Assembly: GCF_002894645.1 (NCBI RefSeq)
Contig: NZ_NCQY01000020.1
Location: 455,926 to 519,925 of the forward strand
Reading direction: 5' to 3'
Origin: Salinibacter altiplanensis
GTDB lineage: Bacteria > Bacteroidota > Rhodothermia > Rhodothermales > Salinibacteraceae
DNA length: 64,000 nucleotides
Shown here: positions 1 through 9,002 of the stretch, in pieces
Layout: every line of letters starts with the position of its first letter
How positions within the stretch are numbered: the stretch's first letter is position 1
Program-made: the position numbers and the translations under genes
The notes under the pieces: model-generated
The model's database searches: none
What the model saw: the letters and a program-made list of their open reading frames with translations, nothing else
What the model was told of the DNA's origin: nothing

Positions 1-73
1 GAATGGGCTCCTCCGTCGGGCGGGCCTGGATGTGCGTCGCCCACATGCGTTGGGAGATGCAACCGTGGGCCGG

Positions 74-2122
74 TCACGTCGACAGTTCCGTCTCCGTCTG
101 TGCCGAAAAGATGTCGTGGGCCGTCTGCACCGCGTCGCTGGGGCCGACGAGCACGATGTGATCGCCTCCGCACACCTCGGTCTGCCCCCGTGGCACAACG
201 AACTTGTCCTCCCGAATGATGGCGGCCACCACACACTGCTCCGGAATGTCGATGTCTTGAATTTTCCGCTCGATGACCGTTCCGCCGTCGGGGACTTCCA
301 GGTCGATCAGGCTGGCCACGCCCGATTCGATCTCGAAGAGGTCGGCCACCTCGGGGCGATCCAGATAGTTCTCGACCATGGCGGACGTCGCGTAGGGCGC
401 GCTGATGCAGGTGATGCCGCTGTCTTCCATCAAGGAAACGTAGTCCGGGTCGCGGGCGATGGCGATGACCCGATCGATGCCCATCCGCCTGGCCTGCAGG
501 GCCACGATGGCATTCCGCTCGTCGCTGTTCGTGGCGGCGATGGCCACGTCCATCTTGCGGGGCTCCACCTGCTCAAGAATCTCCTGCTTGGTGCCGTCGC
601 CCTGGAAGATGGGGACGTTGTAGCGATGCTCCAGCTCTTCACAGCGCGCCTCGTCCTGTTCGATGAAGGTGATCTGATACTCCGAGGAGCGAAAGACCAT
701 TCGGAACTCGTCTTGCTTGAGGAGCCGGTCGGCAATGTTGCTGCCCTGGTTGCCACCGCCAATAATCAGTACGTTCATGTCAGGCCTCCAGTATGCTTGA
801 ACGAGAAGGTTGAGTCGGTGAATCGCGGCCGGAAGTCCGCTGAAGTCCGGGCGGTTGCTCGGCTGAATGAGGTAGAGCGCGCCGCCGACGGCCGTGAGTC
901 CGCTTCCCAGCAGCAGGCTCTGTACCTCCAGCAGGGGCACGAAGAACCAGCATGCGATCATGCCCAGGATCGGCACGGTGGGGTAGAGCGCAATCTTGAA
1001 CGGCCGCCGCAGGGCCGGCATCTTCTGGTGCAGCGCGATCACCGCGTAGTTCACGACGCCGATGGCGATCAGGTAGCCGAAGCTGCTGGCCGACGCCAGG
1101 AGCCGCACGATGCCGGAGGCGCCGAGGAGCGCGACGATGCCGGCGCAGACGAAGAGCGCGATGTGCGGCGTGTTGTGCGTGGGGTGCAGCCGTGCGAGGA
1201 CATCGGGCACGTACCCGTCCCGCCCGAGCGCGAAGAGGACCCGCGCACTGGCGCCCAGCGTCACGCTGAAGGCCGAGAGGCTCGCCATGATGGTCGCCAG
1301 CACGCCCGCCCAGCGGCCCCACGTCCCAAACAGAACGTCCGCGATGAAAATAAATGGCGTGCCCGTCTGTGCCAGCTCCGTGTAGTTTACGGCCCCCATC
1401 ATCACGTAGAGGAGCAGGATGTAGATGCCTACGCCCACGCCGAGGGTGATGAGGATGGCCCGCGGGATATTTTTCGCCGGCTCGATGATCTCCTCGGCGG
1501 CGACCGTAATAAGGTCGAAGCCCACGTACGAGATGTAGATGAACGCCATCGTGGGCAACAGCGGGCCGAGGCCCATCGGCGCGAACGGCTCCAGGTTCGC
1601 CGGTTCCACCTGCAGGACGCCGAGCACGCCCACGCCGATGAGGATGATGAGCTCGACGATGTTCATGACCGTGATCACCTGCAGCGCCTCGGCCTGGCCG
1701 CGGTAGTTGGAGGCGGTGAACACCACCGTCGTGGCCACCACCACGAGCACCACGCTGAGCTCGGAAAAGAAGTAGTTCTTGATCGTGAGCGCAAAGATGA
1801 CGGCGTAGAGCGAGCAGGCTAGCGTGTTGCCGATCCAGAAGAACCAGCCGGTGAGGAAGGCCACTGGATCCGGCAGAGTGCGGCTCACGAACGAGTAGCC
1901 GCCCCCCGCAATCGGGATGGCGGCGCCGAGCTCGCTGTAGCTGAGTGCCGTGAAGAGCGTGAGCCCGCCCATCAGCAGGTACGCAATGATGCCGAGCGGC
2001 CCCACCGACCCGGCCACCTCGCTGGGCAGCGCAAAGACGCCCGGCCCCATCATGGCCCCGATGCCGATCATCACGGCCATGAAGAGGCCCACGTTTCGTT
2101 CAAAGCCTGCTTGCTCGGCCAT
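74..2122 (-). CDS. APC-family amino acid permease fused to a C-terminal RCK (TrkA-N/TrkA-C) module
   Basis: This 682-residue inner-membrane protein has an APC-superfamily permease in its first ~430 residues. It begins with the family's GIGAMMGPGVFALP-type first helix, and about twelve hydrophobic segments follow. A Rossmann TrkA-N domain starts near residue 449 (IIGGGNQGSN nucleotide loop), and a TrkA-C domain fills ~590-672. RCK modules bind NAD(H), ATP or ions and gate K+ channels and transporters, so this one probably gates amino-acid or cation flux; the substrate cannot be read from sequence, though cationic amino acids are a reasonable guess. The ATG start gives a natural first helix. 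The gene lies 48 bases downstream of the 2-TM RCK channel gene on the same strand, so the two are probably cotranscribed. Such permease-RCK fusions are uncommon outside halophiles (family knowledge, not checked here). Confidence 0.9.
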   Translation of the reverse strand: MAEQAGFERNVGLFMAVMIGIGAMMGPGVFALPSEVAGSVGPLGIIAYLLMGGLTLFTALSYSELGAAIPIAGGGYSFVSRTLPDPVAFLTGWFFWIGNTLACSLYAVIFALTIKNYFFSELSVVLVVVATTVVFTASNYRGQAEALQVITVMNIVELIILIGVGVLGVLQVEPANLEPFAPMGLGPLLPTMAFIYISYVGFDLITVAAEEIIEPAKNIPRAILITLGVGVGIYILLLYVMMGAVNYTELAQTGTPFIFIADVLFGTWGRWAGVLATIMASLSAFSVTLGASARVLFALGRDGYVPDVLARLHPTHNTPHIALFVCAGIVALLGASGIVRLLASASSFGYLIAIGVVNYAVIALHQKMPALRRPFKIALYPTVPILGMIACWFFVPLLEVQSLLLGSGLTAVGGALYLIQPSNRPDFSGLPAAIHRLNLLVQAYWRPDMNVLIIGGGNQGSNIADRLLKQDEFRMVFRSSEYQITFIEQDEARCEELEHRYNVPIFQGDGTKQEILEQVEPRKMDVAIAATNSDERNAIVALQARRMGIDRVIAIARDPDYVSLMEDSGITCISAPYATSAMVENYLDRPEVADLFEIESGVASLIDLEVPDGGTVIERKIQDIDIPEQCVVAAIIREDKFVVPRGQTEVCGGDHIVLVGPSDAVQTAHDIFSAQTETELST

Positions 2123-2170
2123 GAGGGTCTGGGGATACGAAAAAGAGGGAGAGGGAGTTGTCCTGGGCGG

Positions 2171-3871
2171 TCACTCGTAGTGCTCAACGAACGTCTCCAT
2201 CTGGTCGTCGGATCCGATGAGGACCAGATGGTTGTCTGAAGACAGGGGTGTGTCGCCGCCAAGGTTTGTCTTGAAGGTGTCGTTGTGCTCGAGGGCCACC
2301 ACGTTAAGGCCGGTCTGTTCTCCAATGTGGCTTCCCGCCAGTGTTGTCCCCGCCAGTGAGGGCGGCACGGCCTGCGTGAAGAGGTCGACCCCCTCCCCGA
2401 GCACCACGAGGCGTCGTCCCCGCAGCGCCGCGTAGACTGCGTCGATGCCCAGCGTCGCGTAGCTGAGGACAAAGTCGGCCCCGGCGCGGTGGATGGCCTC
2501 CAGGTTGCGCTCGTGGGTGATGCGGCTTACCACGCGCATCTCGGAGTTGAGGCGGCGGCAGTACGAGGCGAGGTGGATGTTGATTGCGTCGTCGTGAGTC
2601 GTGAGCAACACGGACGGGGCCGTCTCGATCCCCGCCTCTTCCAGAAGGGCGTACTCGGCCGCGTCCCCACAGAACACCTCCGCGCAGTAGGGGCGAAGGA
2701 CCTTGCAGCGTGCCCGCTTCTGCTCGACGAGGTGCACGGGCACGCCGCGCTTGTGGAGGGCCTGCACGGCGGCGCCACCCACCCGTCCGCCGCCGATGAC
2801 GACGACCGGCTCGGTGTGGGTGTCGTCGGATACGACCATTCGGTTTAGGGCCCGGAGCTGCTCCGTCGTGCCCGTCACCACCAGTACACTCGTCGGGGCG
2901 AGGGGCGTGTTCGGCCGCACCGGCTGTAGGGAGCCCCGCTCCCAGAGGCCAACTACGGTCGCGCCCGTCTGCTCGCGAATTCGAGCCTCCCGAATCGTCT
3001 GGTGTTCGAGCGAGGTGTGTTGGACCGGCAGCTCCGCAAAGCGCAGGTCGCGGTACTGGCCAATCGGGTGCACCTCGCCGTACTCCGCGGTGATGCGGGT
3101 GGCCAGCTGCTCGCCCAGCCACCGCTTGATCGGAAGTACCTGCGTGGCCCCGCTCAGCTCCAGAATGTCCTGCGAGTTTTCGTGGCCGACGAGGGCCGCG
3201 ACCGGCACCTCCGGCGCCACCTCGCGCACCGTGAGCGTAATGTTTGTGTTCGTCTGGTCGTCGTGGTTGGCGAGCATGAACTGAGCCCGGTCGGCCCGCA
3301 CCGCCTCGTACGTCTCCTTATCGTCGATGTCTCCCGTCACAACCCGAACGCCGTCCATCTGCAGGTTCGCCGCGGTGGTAGGATCCGGCTCCAGCACGAC
3401 GTACGGGATTTCGTCTCGCTCCAGCCGTCGCACCACCCCCCTCGCAATGGGATCGTAGTTCGTGAGAATGACGTGGTCGGAGGCATCGGCCGGCAGCGAC
3501 CGCGGGGCCCGGTTGCGGATCTGCGACTCCAGCCACGGGGCGTAGAAGAAGCGAATGAACGCGAACGGCAGCACGATCAGCAGCATCACGATGCCGGACA
3601 TCAGGACGAACACGCTGAAGAGGCGCCCGATGTCCGACTGGAACGTAATGTCCCCGAACCCGAGCGTGCTCATCACGGTCAGCGTCCAGTAGAGACCCGT
3701 GATCCAGGAGTGCTCCTTTCCCTCCACGTACAGCATGATGAAGTGGAAGACCACCGTAAAGACGGCGATGACCGCGACGAGCACGGCGACGTAGCGCAGC
3801 AGGATCGACAGGTTGCGCTTGACCTCCCGGTCCTTTAGGAAGTAGGAAAGATGGGTACTGATCGTTTTCAT
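2171..3871 (-). CDS. Two-TM potassium channel with tandem RCK domains (MthK/GsuK type)
   Basis: The product is a 566-residue predicted K+ channel. Hydrophobic segments at ~24-48 and ~84-106 flank a pore loop with a K+ selectivity filter, TLGFGD, at residues 69-74. Two cytoplasmic RCK units follow: TrkA-N from ~133 with TrkA-C to ~330, then a second TrkA-N with the GGGRVGG nucleotide loop from ~345 and a final TrkA-C. Tandem RCKs in one chain are typical of GsuK-type channels, where ligands on the gating ring open the pore. The frame is open far upstream, but the ATG at 3871 puts the first helix at the right distance and the upstream residues look non-coding. It is divergent from a second channel gene at 4384 and precedes the APC-RCK gene. 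It could mediate K+ uptake or release. Confidence 0.9.
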   Translation of the reverse strand: MKTISTHLSYFLKDREVKRNLSILLRYVAVLVAVIAVFTVVFHFIMLYVEGKEHSWITGLYWTLTVMSTLGFGDITFQSDIGRLFSVFVLMSGIVMLLIVLPFAFIRFFYAPWLESQIRNRAPRSLPADASDHVILTNYDPIARGVVRRLERDEIPYVVLEPDPTTAANLQMDGVRVVTGDIDDKETYEAVRADRAQFMLANHDDQTNTNITLTVREVAPEVPVAALVGHENSQDILELSGATQVLPIKRWLGEQLATRITAEYGEVHPIGQYRDLRFAELPVQHTSLEHQTIREARIREQTGATVVGLWERGSLQPVRPNTPLAPTSVLVVTGTTEQLRALNRMVVSDDTHTEPVVVIGGGRVGGAAVQALHKRGVPVHLVEQKRARCKVLRPYCAEVFCGDAAEYALLEEAGIETAPSVLLTTHDDAINIHLASYCRRLNSEMRVVSRITHERNLEAIHRAGADFVLSYATLGIDAVYAALRGRRLVVLGEGVDLFTQAVPPSLAGTTLAGSHIGEQTGLNVVALEHNDTFKTNLGGDTPLSSDNHLVLIGSDDQMETFVEHYE

Positions 3872-3995
3872 AGATGGAACCGGTCGACACCGAAATGAAC
3901 GACGGATCAATGGAACGCACGGATACGAGGGCCCCTTTTTAGGGACAAGAGGCCAACAGTCAACCCAGTGCTTTCCTTTTCTTGACGGATCCCAT

Positions 3996-4175
3996 TTACA
4001 GTAACTGTCCGGCAGCGTTGACGTTTTTGGCCGGGTTCCGAACAACAATGATGGACACGTCGACCATCGTGGCGTCGAGTTCGAGACGACTTGGGTCGAG
4101 GCCTTGGTCTTGCATCCACGCCGCGGCCGGCTTGCCACTCTTGTACGCGAGGGCACCATTATTTCCCAAAGACAT
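3996..4175 (-). CDS. Candidate 59-residue small protein
   Basis: An ATG at 4175 follows directly after an in-frame TGA and opens a 60-codon frame ending in TAA. Codons are mostly G/C-ending, like the neighbouring genes, and the product looks protein-like: it starts MSLGNNGALAYKSGKP and has a WMQDQG turn and a hydrophobic VDVSIIVVRNP strand near residues 38-48. There is no signal peptide or membrane helix and I recognise no family. It lies 124 bases upstream of the RCK channel gene on the same strand, so it could be cotranscribed with it. It is short enough to be missed by length cut-offs. The evidence is codon bias and peptide composition only. Confidence 0.5.
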   Translation of the reverse strand: MSLGNNGALAYKSGKPAAAWMQDQGLDPSRLELDATMVDVSIIVVRNPAKNVNAAGQLL

Positions 4176-4383
4176 TCAAGACTCATACATTTCCTTCGGT
4201 TCGTAGATCGGCTCGTCCGCGGCATAGGGAAAAATGACCGTGGGTCCGCAGGGGGACGGTCTGGCACGGCCCGTCGTCATCGAAGGGAACGGCTGCTCGC
4301 TTCAGACAAACTAGGCTTTTTCATTTCTCAGATCCGCCAGGCTGGAGATTTGCCGCCGGGGATGAGGCCAACCCGACGAGCGC

Positions 4384-6018
4384 ATGAGCGACTGGCAGCG
4401 ACGCGTCCTGAGAGCGGTGGGCATCGTGGGAACGATCCTCCTGTCGTATGCCCTCGTCTACCAGTGGGGCATGGGGGTGCATGAAGGCCAATCGGTGCTC
4501 TTCGTTCAGGCGCTGCAGGTGGTGATCGAGGCGGTCACGACGGCGGGGTTTGGGAGCCACGCGCCCTGGTCGAGCCCGCAGATGAACGCGCTGGTTCTCT
4601 TCATGAACCTGACGGGGGTGCTGTTTGTCTTCCTCGCCATTCCGCTGTTTGCCGTCCCGGTGCTGCGGGAGGCCTTCGAGCAGCGCCCGCCGGAGACGTT
4701 CTCCGAGGCCGGCCACATCGTGCTCGCGCCCCACACGTCCCGCATCGAGGCACTGATCGGCGAGCTGGAGGCCCAAGGCCGGAGCTACGTGCTCCTCGAG
4801 CCGCGCCGCGAAAAGGCCAAGGCCCTGCACGCCGATGGGTACTCAGTCGCCTATGGCGATCCGGAGTCGGTATCCGCCCTCGAGCGGGTCGATCTCCGCG
4901 CTGCCTCCGCGCTGGTGGTCGATGGGCGGGACGAGGTGGACACGAGCGTGATCCTCTCGGCGCGGGAGATCAGCGAGGAGATTCAGACCGTGGCCGTCAT
5001 TGAGGACAAGGCGCTCGAATCCTACCACCGCATGGCGGGGACCGACCATGTCCTCTCCCCGCGCCAGCTACTGGGCCGAGGACTGGCCGGAGAGATTCCG
5101 TTCCTCCTCCCGATGGCGGAAGGCGCGACGATTGGAATCGGCGAGGACCTGGAGGTCGCCGAGCTCGACATCGAGACGGGGAGCCCGCTCTGCGGCCAAA
5201 CGATCGGCCAGCTGCGGCTGCGCGAGCGCTTCGGGATTGACGTGATTGGCGCGTGGTTCGGTGGTACGTTCGAGAGCCCCGTCGGCCCGGAAACCACCAT
5301 CAGTTGCCGGGCGCGTCTCCTCGTGTCCGGGGCGCCGGGGCGCATCCAGGCGCTCAGGCGGGAAGACAGCTCGACGCTTCAGCTGCGGAAGCGGCAGCGT
5401 GTCGTTGTCATCGGGTACGGCCAGTCCGGACAGGCCGCCGTCGACGTACTGGCAGATACGGAGGCCCGGCTCACCATCATCGACGCGAAGGATCGCCTGG
5501 ACGTGGACATTGTGGGAGACGCCCGCGATCCCGAGGTGTACGAGAAGGCACGTGCCGGGGCGGCCGACGCCATCATCATCGACCTCGATGACGACACGAC
5601 CACGCTGTTTGCCACGCTCATCGCGCGGGACGCCAACCCCGGGGCCCACATCGTTGCCCGCGCGAACGAAGAGGAAAATGAGCGGAAGATCTACCGAGCC
5701 GGGGCGGACTACGTTCAGTCGCTTGCGGCCATCAGTGGGCGCATGATGGCCGCGACCGTCCTCGATCGAGAAGAGGTGCTCTCGTTCCGGACGAAGATTG
5801 ACGTGGTGCGCCTTCCGGCGGGGCGTCTGGCCGGGTGCACGCTCGCAGGGGAGGATGTGCGGGCCCGTACGGGGTGTACCGTCGTTGCGGCGGTCCGCGA
5901 GGGGGACGTGATCACGTCGCTCGACCCGGAGGCACACGCGTTTGAGGAGGGCGACGAGCTCGTCGTGGTGGGTACGGACGAGGGGGTGCAGCGCTTCGAA
6001 GAACAGTTCTTCCACTGA
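4384..6018 (+). CDS. Two-TM pore protein with tandem RCK domains and an atypical filter (haloarchaeal type)
   Basis: This 544-residue protein has two hydrophobic segments (~11-28 and ~68-92) around a pore-like loop. The filter position reads TAGFGS at residues 53-58, followed by HAPW, so serine replaces the usual final aspartate. RCK1 spans ~110-310, and RCK2 begins at the VVVIGYGQSG loop near 340 and runs to the end. As I recall, haloarchaeal TrkA-type proteins have the same layout and a TT-x-G-[FY]-GS-x-APW pore, which suggests exchange between haloarchaea and Salinibacter-like bacteria. The gene is divergent from the channel at 2171-3871. Ion selectivity is uncertain: it could pass K+ or be non-selective. 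Confidence 0.85.
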   Translation: MSDWQRRVLRAVGIVGTILLSYALVYQWGMGVHEGQSVLFVQALQVVIEAVTTAGFGSHAPWSSPQMNALVLFMNLTGVLFVFLAIPLFAVPVLREAFEQRPPETFSEAGHIVLAPHTSRIEALIGELEAQGRSYVLLEPRREKAKALHADGYSVAYGDPESVSALERVDLRAASALVVDGRDEVDTSVILSAREISEEIQTVAVIEDKALESYHRMAGTDHVLSPRQLLGRGLAGEIPFLLPMAEGATIGIGEDLEVAELDIETGSPLCGQTIGQLRLRERFGIDVIGAWFGGTFESPVGPETTISCRARLLVSGAPGRIQALRREDSSTLQLRKRQRVVVIGYGQSGQAAVDVLADTEARLTIIDAKDRLDVDIVGDARDPEVYEKARAGAADAIIIDLDDDTTTLFATLIARDANPGAHIVARANEEENERKIYRAGADYVQSLAAISGRMMAATVLDREEVLSFRTKIDVVRLPAGRLAGCTLAGEDVRARTGCTVVAAVREGDVITSLDPEAHAFEEGDELVVVGTDEGVQRFEEQFFH

Positions 6019-6449
6019 GCTCCTCACTGTCGGGCTCTCAGCCTACACCACCCCTGTAACCAGAGCGTCCAGCCCTCGCCGCATCTCTGGCAGGGACGTG
6101 CTGAGGCCGAGCGTACCTCGTTGCCGCCAAGACGCCCGGGCCTGCGTCGTCTGTTCGGCGGCATTCACGTCCTCGTCCCCGTGCCGATGGCTAGCGCGGG
6201 CAGCACCCAGGCGTTCGCGCTATCCCATTCTGGTCGGGAGAGAAACATGCGGGGCTCCGAAGACGCTGGCGGAGAAGGGGCTGGAGAGGACAACGCTCCG
6301 ATGCTCGGCCTTCCCCGCACCCGTCTAGACTGGACGAAATCGATCGTTTCAATCTGGAACCCACGAAAAGAGCGCGAGGGCAATTGTTGATTGCAGGCCG
6401 TTTTCTGGCGGGAGTTGTGTGTTCCGATGCCTCTGGCATCCCCACACGG
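6019..6449. other. Convergent intergenic region, no gene seen
   Basis: This 431-base gap lies between the ends of the RCK pore gene (+) and the NKCC gene (-). Short frames cross it, but none has coding-like codon use or a recognisable product. I saw no clear terminator hairpin with a T-run. Confidence 0.5.
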
Positions 6450-8714
6450 TCAGGCCAGGACTTCGCGGAACGAGATGTCCTCGGCGGCCAGCACGAACAC
6501 AGTCGGCGGCAGGCCCGCGGTCCGCTCAAGCAGGCGGGTGTAGTACGACGCATAGTCCTCTTCCTCCTCCGGCGTCGCCATGCCGAGAAAGACAATGTCG
6601 GCGTCGGCGGAGGTGTCGTGCACAATCTCGTCGAAGACGCGCCCGCCCGCCTCAATTACGTTCAGTGTGGCGCCCGTCCGCAGTTGGTCCAGAATCGGGG
6701 CCACCGTTCGGCGCCGCTCCTCGGCTTCCTCGGTGTCGGTCGCCACGACGTTGACCCGCACCTGGGCGCCCTGCCACTCAAGGCTCGTCTGGAGCAGGTA
6801 GGCGAGGATCTTCATGAGCCCGCCGTTGCCCTTCAGTCCGCTCCACCACACGTCGATGCGCGCCCGATCCCCGAACCCCTGTTCCCGGCCGCGCAGCACG
6901 ACGACGTTGCGGTGGGCCGCGTACAGATGCTCGATGAGCGTGCAAAACCTCTGGTGATGGGTCGAGTCCTCCGTGTCCCCGAGCATGATGGTATTGGGCT
7001 TCAGTACGCCGAGCCCGTAGTCCTCGATCAGCCGCTCGCCGCCTGCAAACGGGTCCTCGGCGGTCGTGGTGCGGACGAGGCTCTGCACCCCCCGGCTGCT
7101 GAGGTACTCGCGGAGGGTTGCTTCGGCCTCCTGCTGCTTCTCAAAGTCCGACGCCTCGCTCGGCCGGAGCACTGTGCCCACCGTCATGAGTGCCTGGTTG
7201 TGTGTGAGGGCACTCGCCAGCTCGATGACGGGCCAGCGCCGCCGGGGCGCCCCCGAGAGGACGAGAATGTGGGGCCGCCAGTTTTTGGGGTCCTGGTTGG
7301 CGTTGAGGTGAAGCAGGCCCGCCCGGGTCAGGCTCATCCAGAGGCCCTGCCGCACGTCGCCCCAGGCGGTGCGCAGGCTGCGGCGCTGCAGCCAGGCAAA
7401 CACGACGCCCACGAACACGATGGCGATCAGCGTGGCCCACCAGTTGATGAGAAACATGACCGCTGTACAGCCCGCCGCCCCCAGAAGCGAGAGGGACCAG
7501 TGCACCTTGAACTCGGGCCGGAAGGAGGGACTGTCCAGAAAGGTCTCCACGCCGGCCGCCACGTTCAGGACCGCGTAGGTGGTGAGAAAGAACATCGTGA
7601 GGACCGGCGCAATCGCGTTGAGGTTGCCCGTCATCACCGCCCCCAGCGCGAGCCCCAGCGTGAGGACGGTGCCGCTCCGCGGGATGTTCTCTTCGCCGGC
7701 TCCCTTCCCCAGCCATTTCAGGGAGCTGGGCAGCACCCCGTCGAGCGCCAGGGCCTGCAGCACGCGCGGCGCCCCCAGGATCGAGCCGATGGCGCTGGAG
7801 AGCGTCGCCCCCCACACGCCCAGCAGAATGGCGTCGCCCCACCACGCCATGCGGCGCATGATGAGCGTGTCCTCGATTAGCGTCGCGGAGTTGGCCCACA
7901 GGCCCAGCAGAAGGGGCAGTGCCATGTACACGAGATACCCCACGCCCACCGCCCCGAAGGTGCCCCACGGAATGGCCGTGTTGGGGTCTTCGAGGTCGCC
8001 GGACAGGTTGACGCCCGCCATGATGCCGGTCACGGCCGGGAAGAAGACGGCAAAGACCTCCCAGAAGCCGGCGGCCTGGGTGTCGCCCGTCGCCCCCCAC
8101 ATCTGAATGTCGGACGGCTCCACCGGGCGCCCCGCCACCAGCGACACGAGGGACACGACGATGGCCGCGAGGATGAAGTACTGCGCCTTGATGGCGACAT
8201 TCGGAGACCCCAGTGCCAGCACCGCGACCAGGATGGTAATCACGATCCCCACCATCTGAATGCCGGAGAGGCCCAAGACGCTCAGGGTCTGGAGTGCCGG
8301 AAAGGCGTTCACCATGCTCTCCGCAAACCCCACCGTATAGAGCGCCACCGAGAGCCCCTGCGCGATGTAGAGGGGGATGCCCACGGCCCCGCCGATTTCG
8401 ATTCCGAGCGACCGGCTGATCATGTAGTACGCCCCGCCCACCCGCACGCGCTGATCGGTGGCAATCGCCGCGATCGACAGGGCCGTCAGGAAGGTGATGC
8501 CTGTCGAGATGGTGACGATGAGCAGCGTGCCGAGCAGCCCGGCATTGCCCACCACCCACCCGAACCGGAGGTACATGATGACACCGAGGATCGTGAGGAT
8601 CGACGGGGTAAAGACGCCCCCGAACATCCCCAGTCCCCCCGGTTTTCCCGATGCGACGACCTCCTGTTGGTCGGCCTCGGCGGAGCGTTGGAGCGTATCG
8701 AGATCAGGCTTCAT
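6450..8714 (-). CDS. Cation-chloride cotransporter (Na-K-Cl / SLC12-like)
   Basis: This 754-residue protein starts with a short hydrophilic tail, then an SLC12-type core of about twelve helices over residues ~30-480 (FTPSILTILGVIMYLRFGWV start and the GIMAGVNLSGDLEDP signature near the sixth helix). The ~270-residue cytoplasmic tail resembles the universal-stress-like regulatory domain of bacterial and animal NKCC proteins. The predicted role is electroneutral Na+/K+/2Cl- or K+/Cl- transport, which would let a salt-in organism load KCl. The frame is open upstream, but the ATG at 8714 (MKPDLDT) gives the normal family N-terminus. It is followed by a convergent gene and preceded by the NhaP antiporter gene on the same strand. 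Confidence 0.92.
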   Translation of the reverse strand: MKPDLDTLQRSAEADQQEVVASGKPGGLGMFGGVFTPSILTILGVIMYLRFGWVVGNAGLLGTLLIVTISTGITFLTALSIAAIATDQRVRVGGAYYMISRSLGIEIGGAVGIPLYIAQGLSVALYTVGFAESMVNAFPALQTLSVLGLSGIQMVGIVITILVAVLALGSPNVAIKAQYFILAAIVVSLVSLVAGRPVEPSDIQMWGATGDTQAAGFWEVFAVFFPAVTGIMAGVNLSGDLEDPNTAIPWGTFGAVGVGYLVYMALPLLLGLWANSATLIEDTLIMRRMAWWGDAILLGVWGATLSSAIGSILGAPRVLQALALDGVLPSSLKWLGKGAGEENIPRSGTVLTLGLALGAVMTGNLNAIAPVLTMFFLTTYAVLNVAAGVETFLDSPSFRPEFKVHWSLSLLGAAGCTAVMFLINWWATLIAIVFVGVVFAWLQRRSLRTAWGDVRQGLWMSLTRAGLLHLNANQDPKNWRPHILVLSGAPRRRWPVIELASALTHNQALMTVGTVLRPSEASDFEKQQEAEATLREYLSSRGVQSLVRTTTAEDPFAGGERLIEDYGLGVLKPNTIMLGDTEDSTHHQRFCTLIEHLYAAHRNVVVLRGREQGFGDRARIDVWWSGLKGNGGLMKILAYLLQTSLEWQGAQVRVNVVATDTEEAEERRRTVAPILDQLRTGATLNVIEAGGRVFDEIVHDTSADADIVFLGMATPEEEEDYASYYTRLLERTAGLPPTVFVLAAEDISFREVLA

Positions 8715-8943
8715 CTTGAAGAGCGAGCGGGACAGCAGAACAAATGGCGATCGGAATCGAGCGGCCGCGGAGTGTCCGCCGGACTCGAGGTGGCTCTTCG
8801 GGAGACATCGTGAACTCGGCGAGCTCCGTCGGGCACTTGCCGCCCTGTATGGCCTGGGCCGCGAGGAGATCGGGCACGTGACGGCGCACCGCATCCACCA
8901 CATCGGTCACTACCGAGGGCTCGGTCTCCTGTCGGGCAAACAC
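8704..8943 (-). CDS. Possible small ORF between the antiporter and cotransporter genes
   Basis: A GTG-initiated 79-codon frame overlaps the start of the cotransporter gene by 11 bases. Its first ~50 codons have the G/C-ending codon use of real genes here and an amphipathic, helix-like product containing VVDAVRRHVPDLLAAQAIQGG and a cysteine. The last third, VRRTLRGRSIPIAICSAV, looks less protein-like. No ATG is available, no family is recognised, and the frame stays open into the antiporter 3' end. It could be a coupled small protein or chance. Confidence 0.35.
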   Translation of the reverse strand: MFARQETEPSVVTDVVDAVRRHVPDLLAAQAIQGGKCPTELAEFTMSPEEPPRVRRTLRGRSIPIAICSAVPLALQDEA

Positions 8944-9002
8944 CGCAGGCCTCGTACATGCGTGCTGAGGGGTGGTTCGAAATGTCTTCCACGAAACGGG
9001 CT

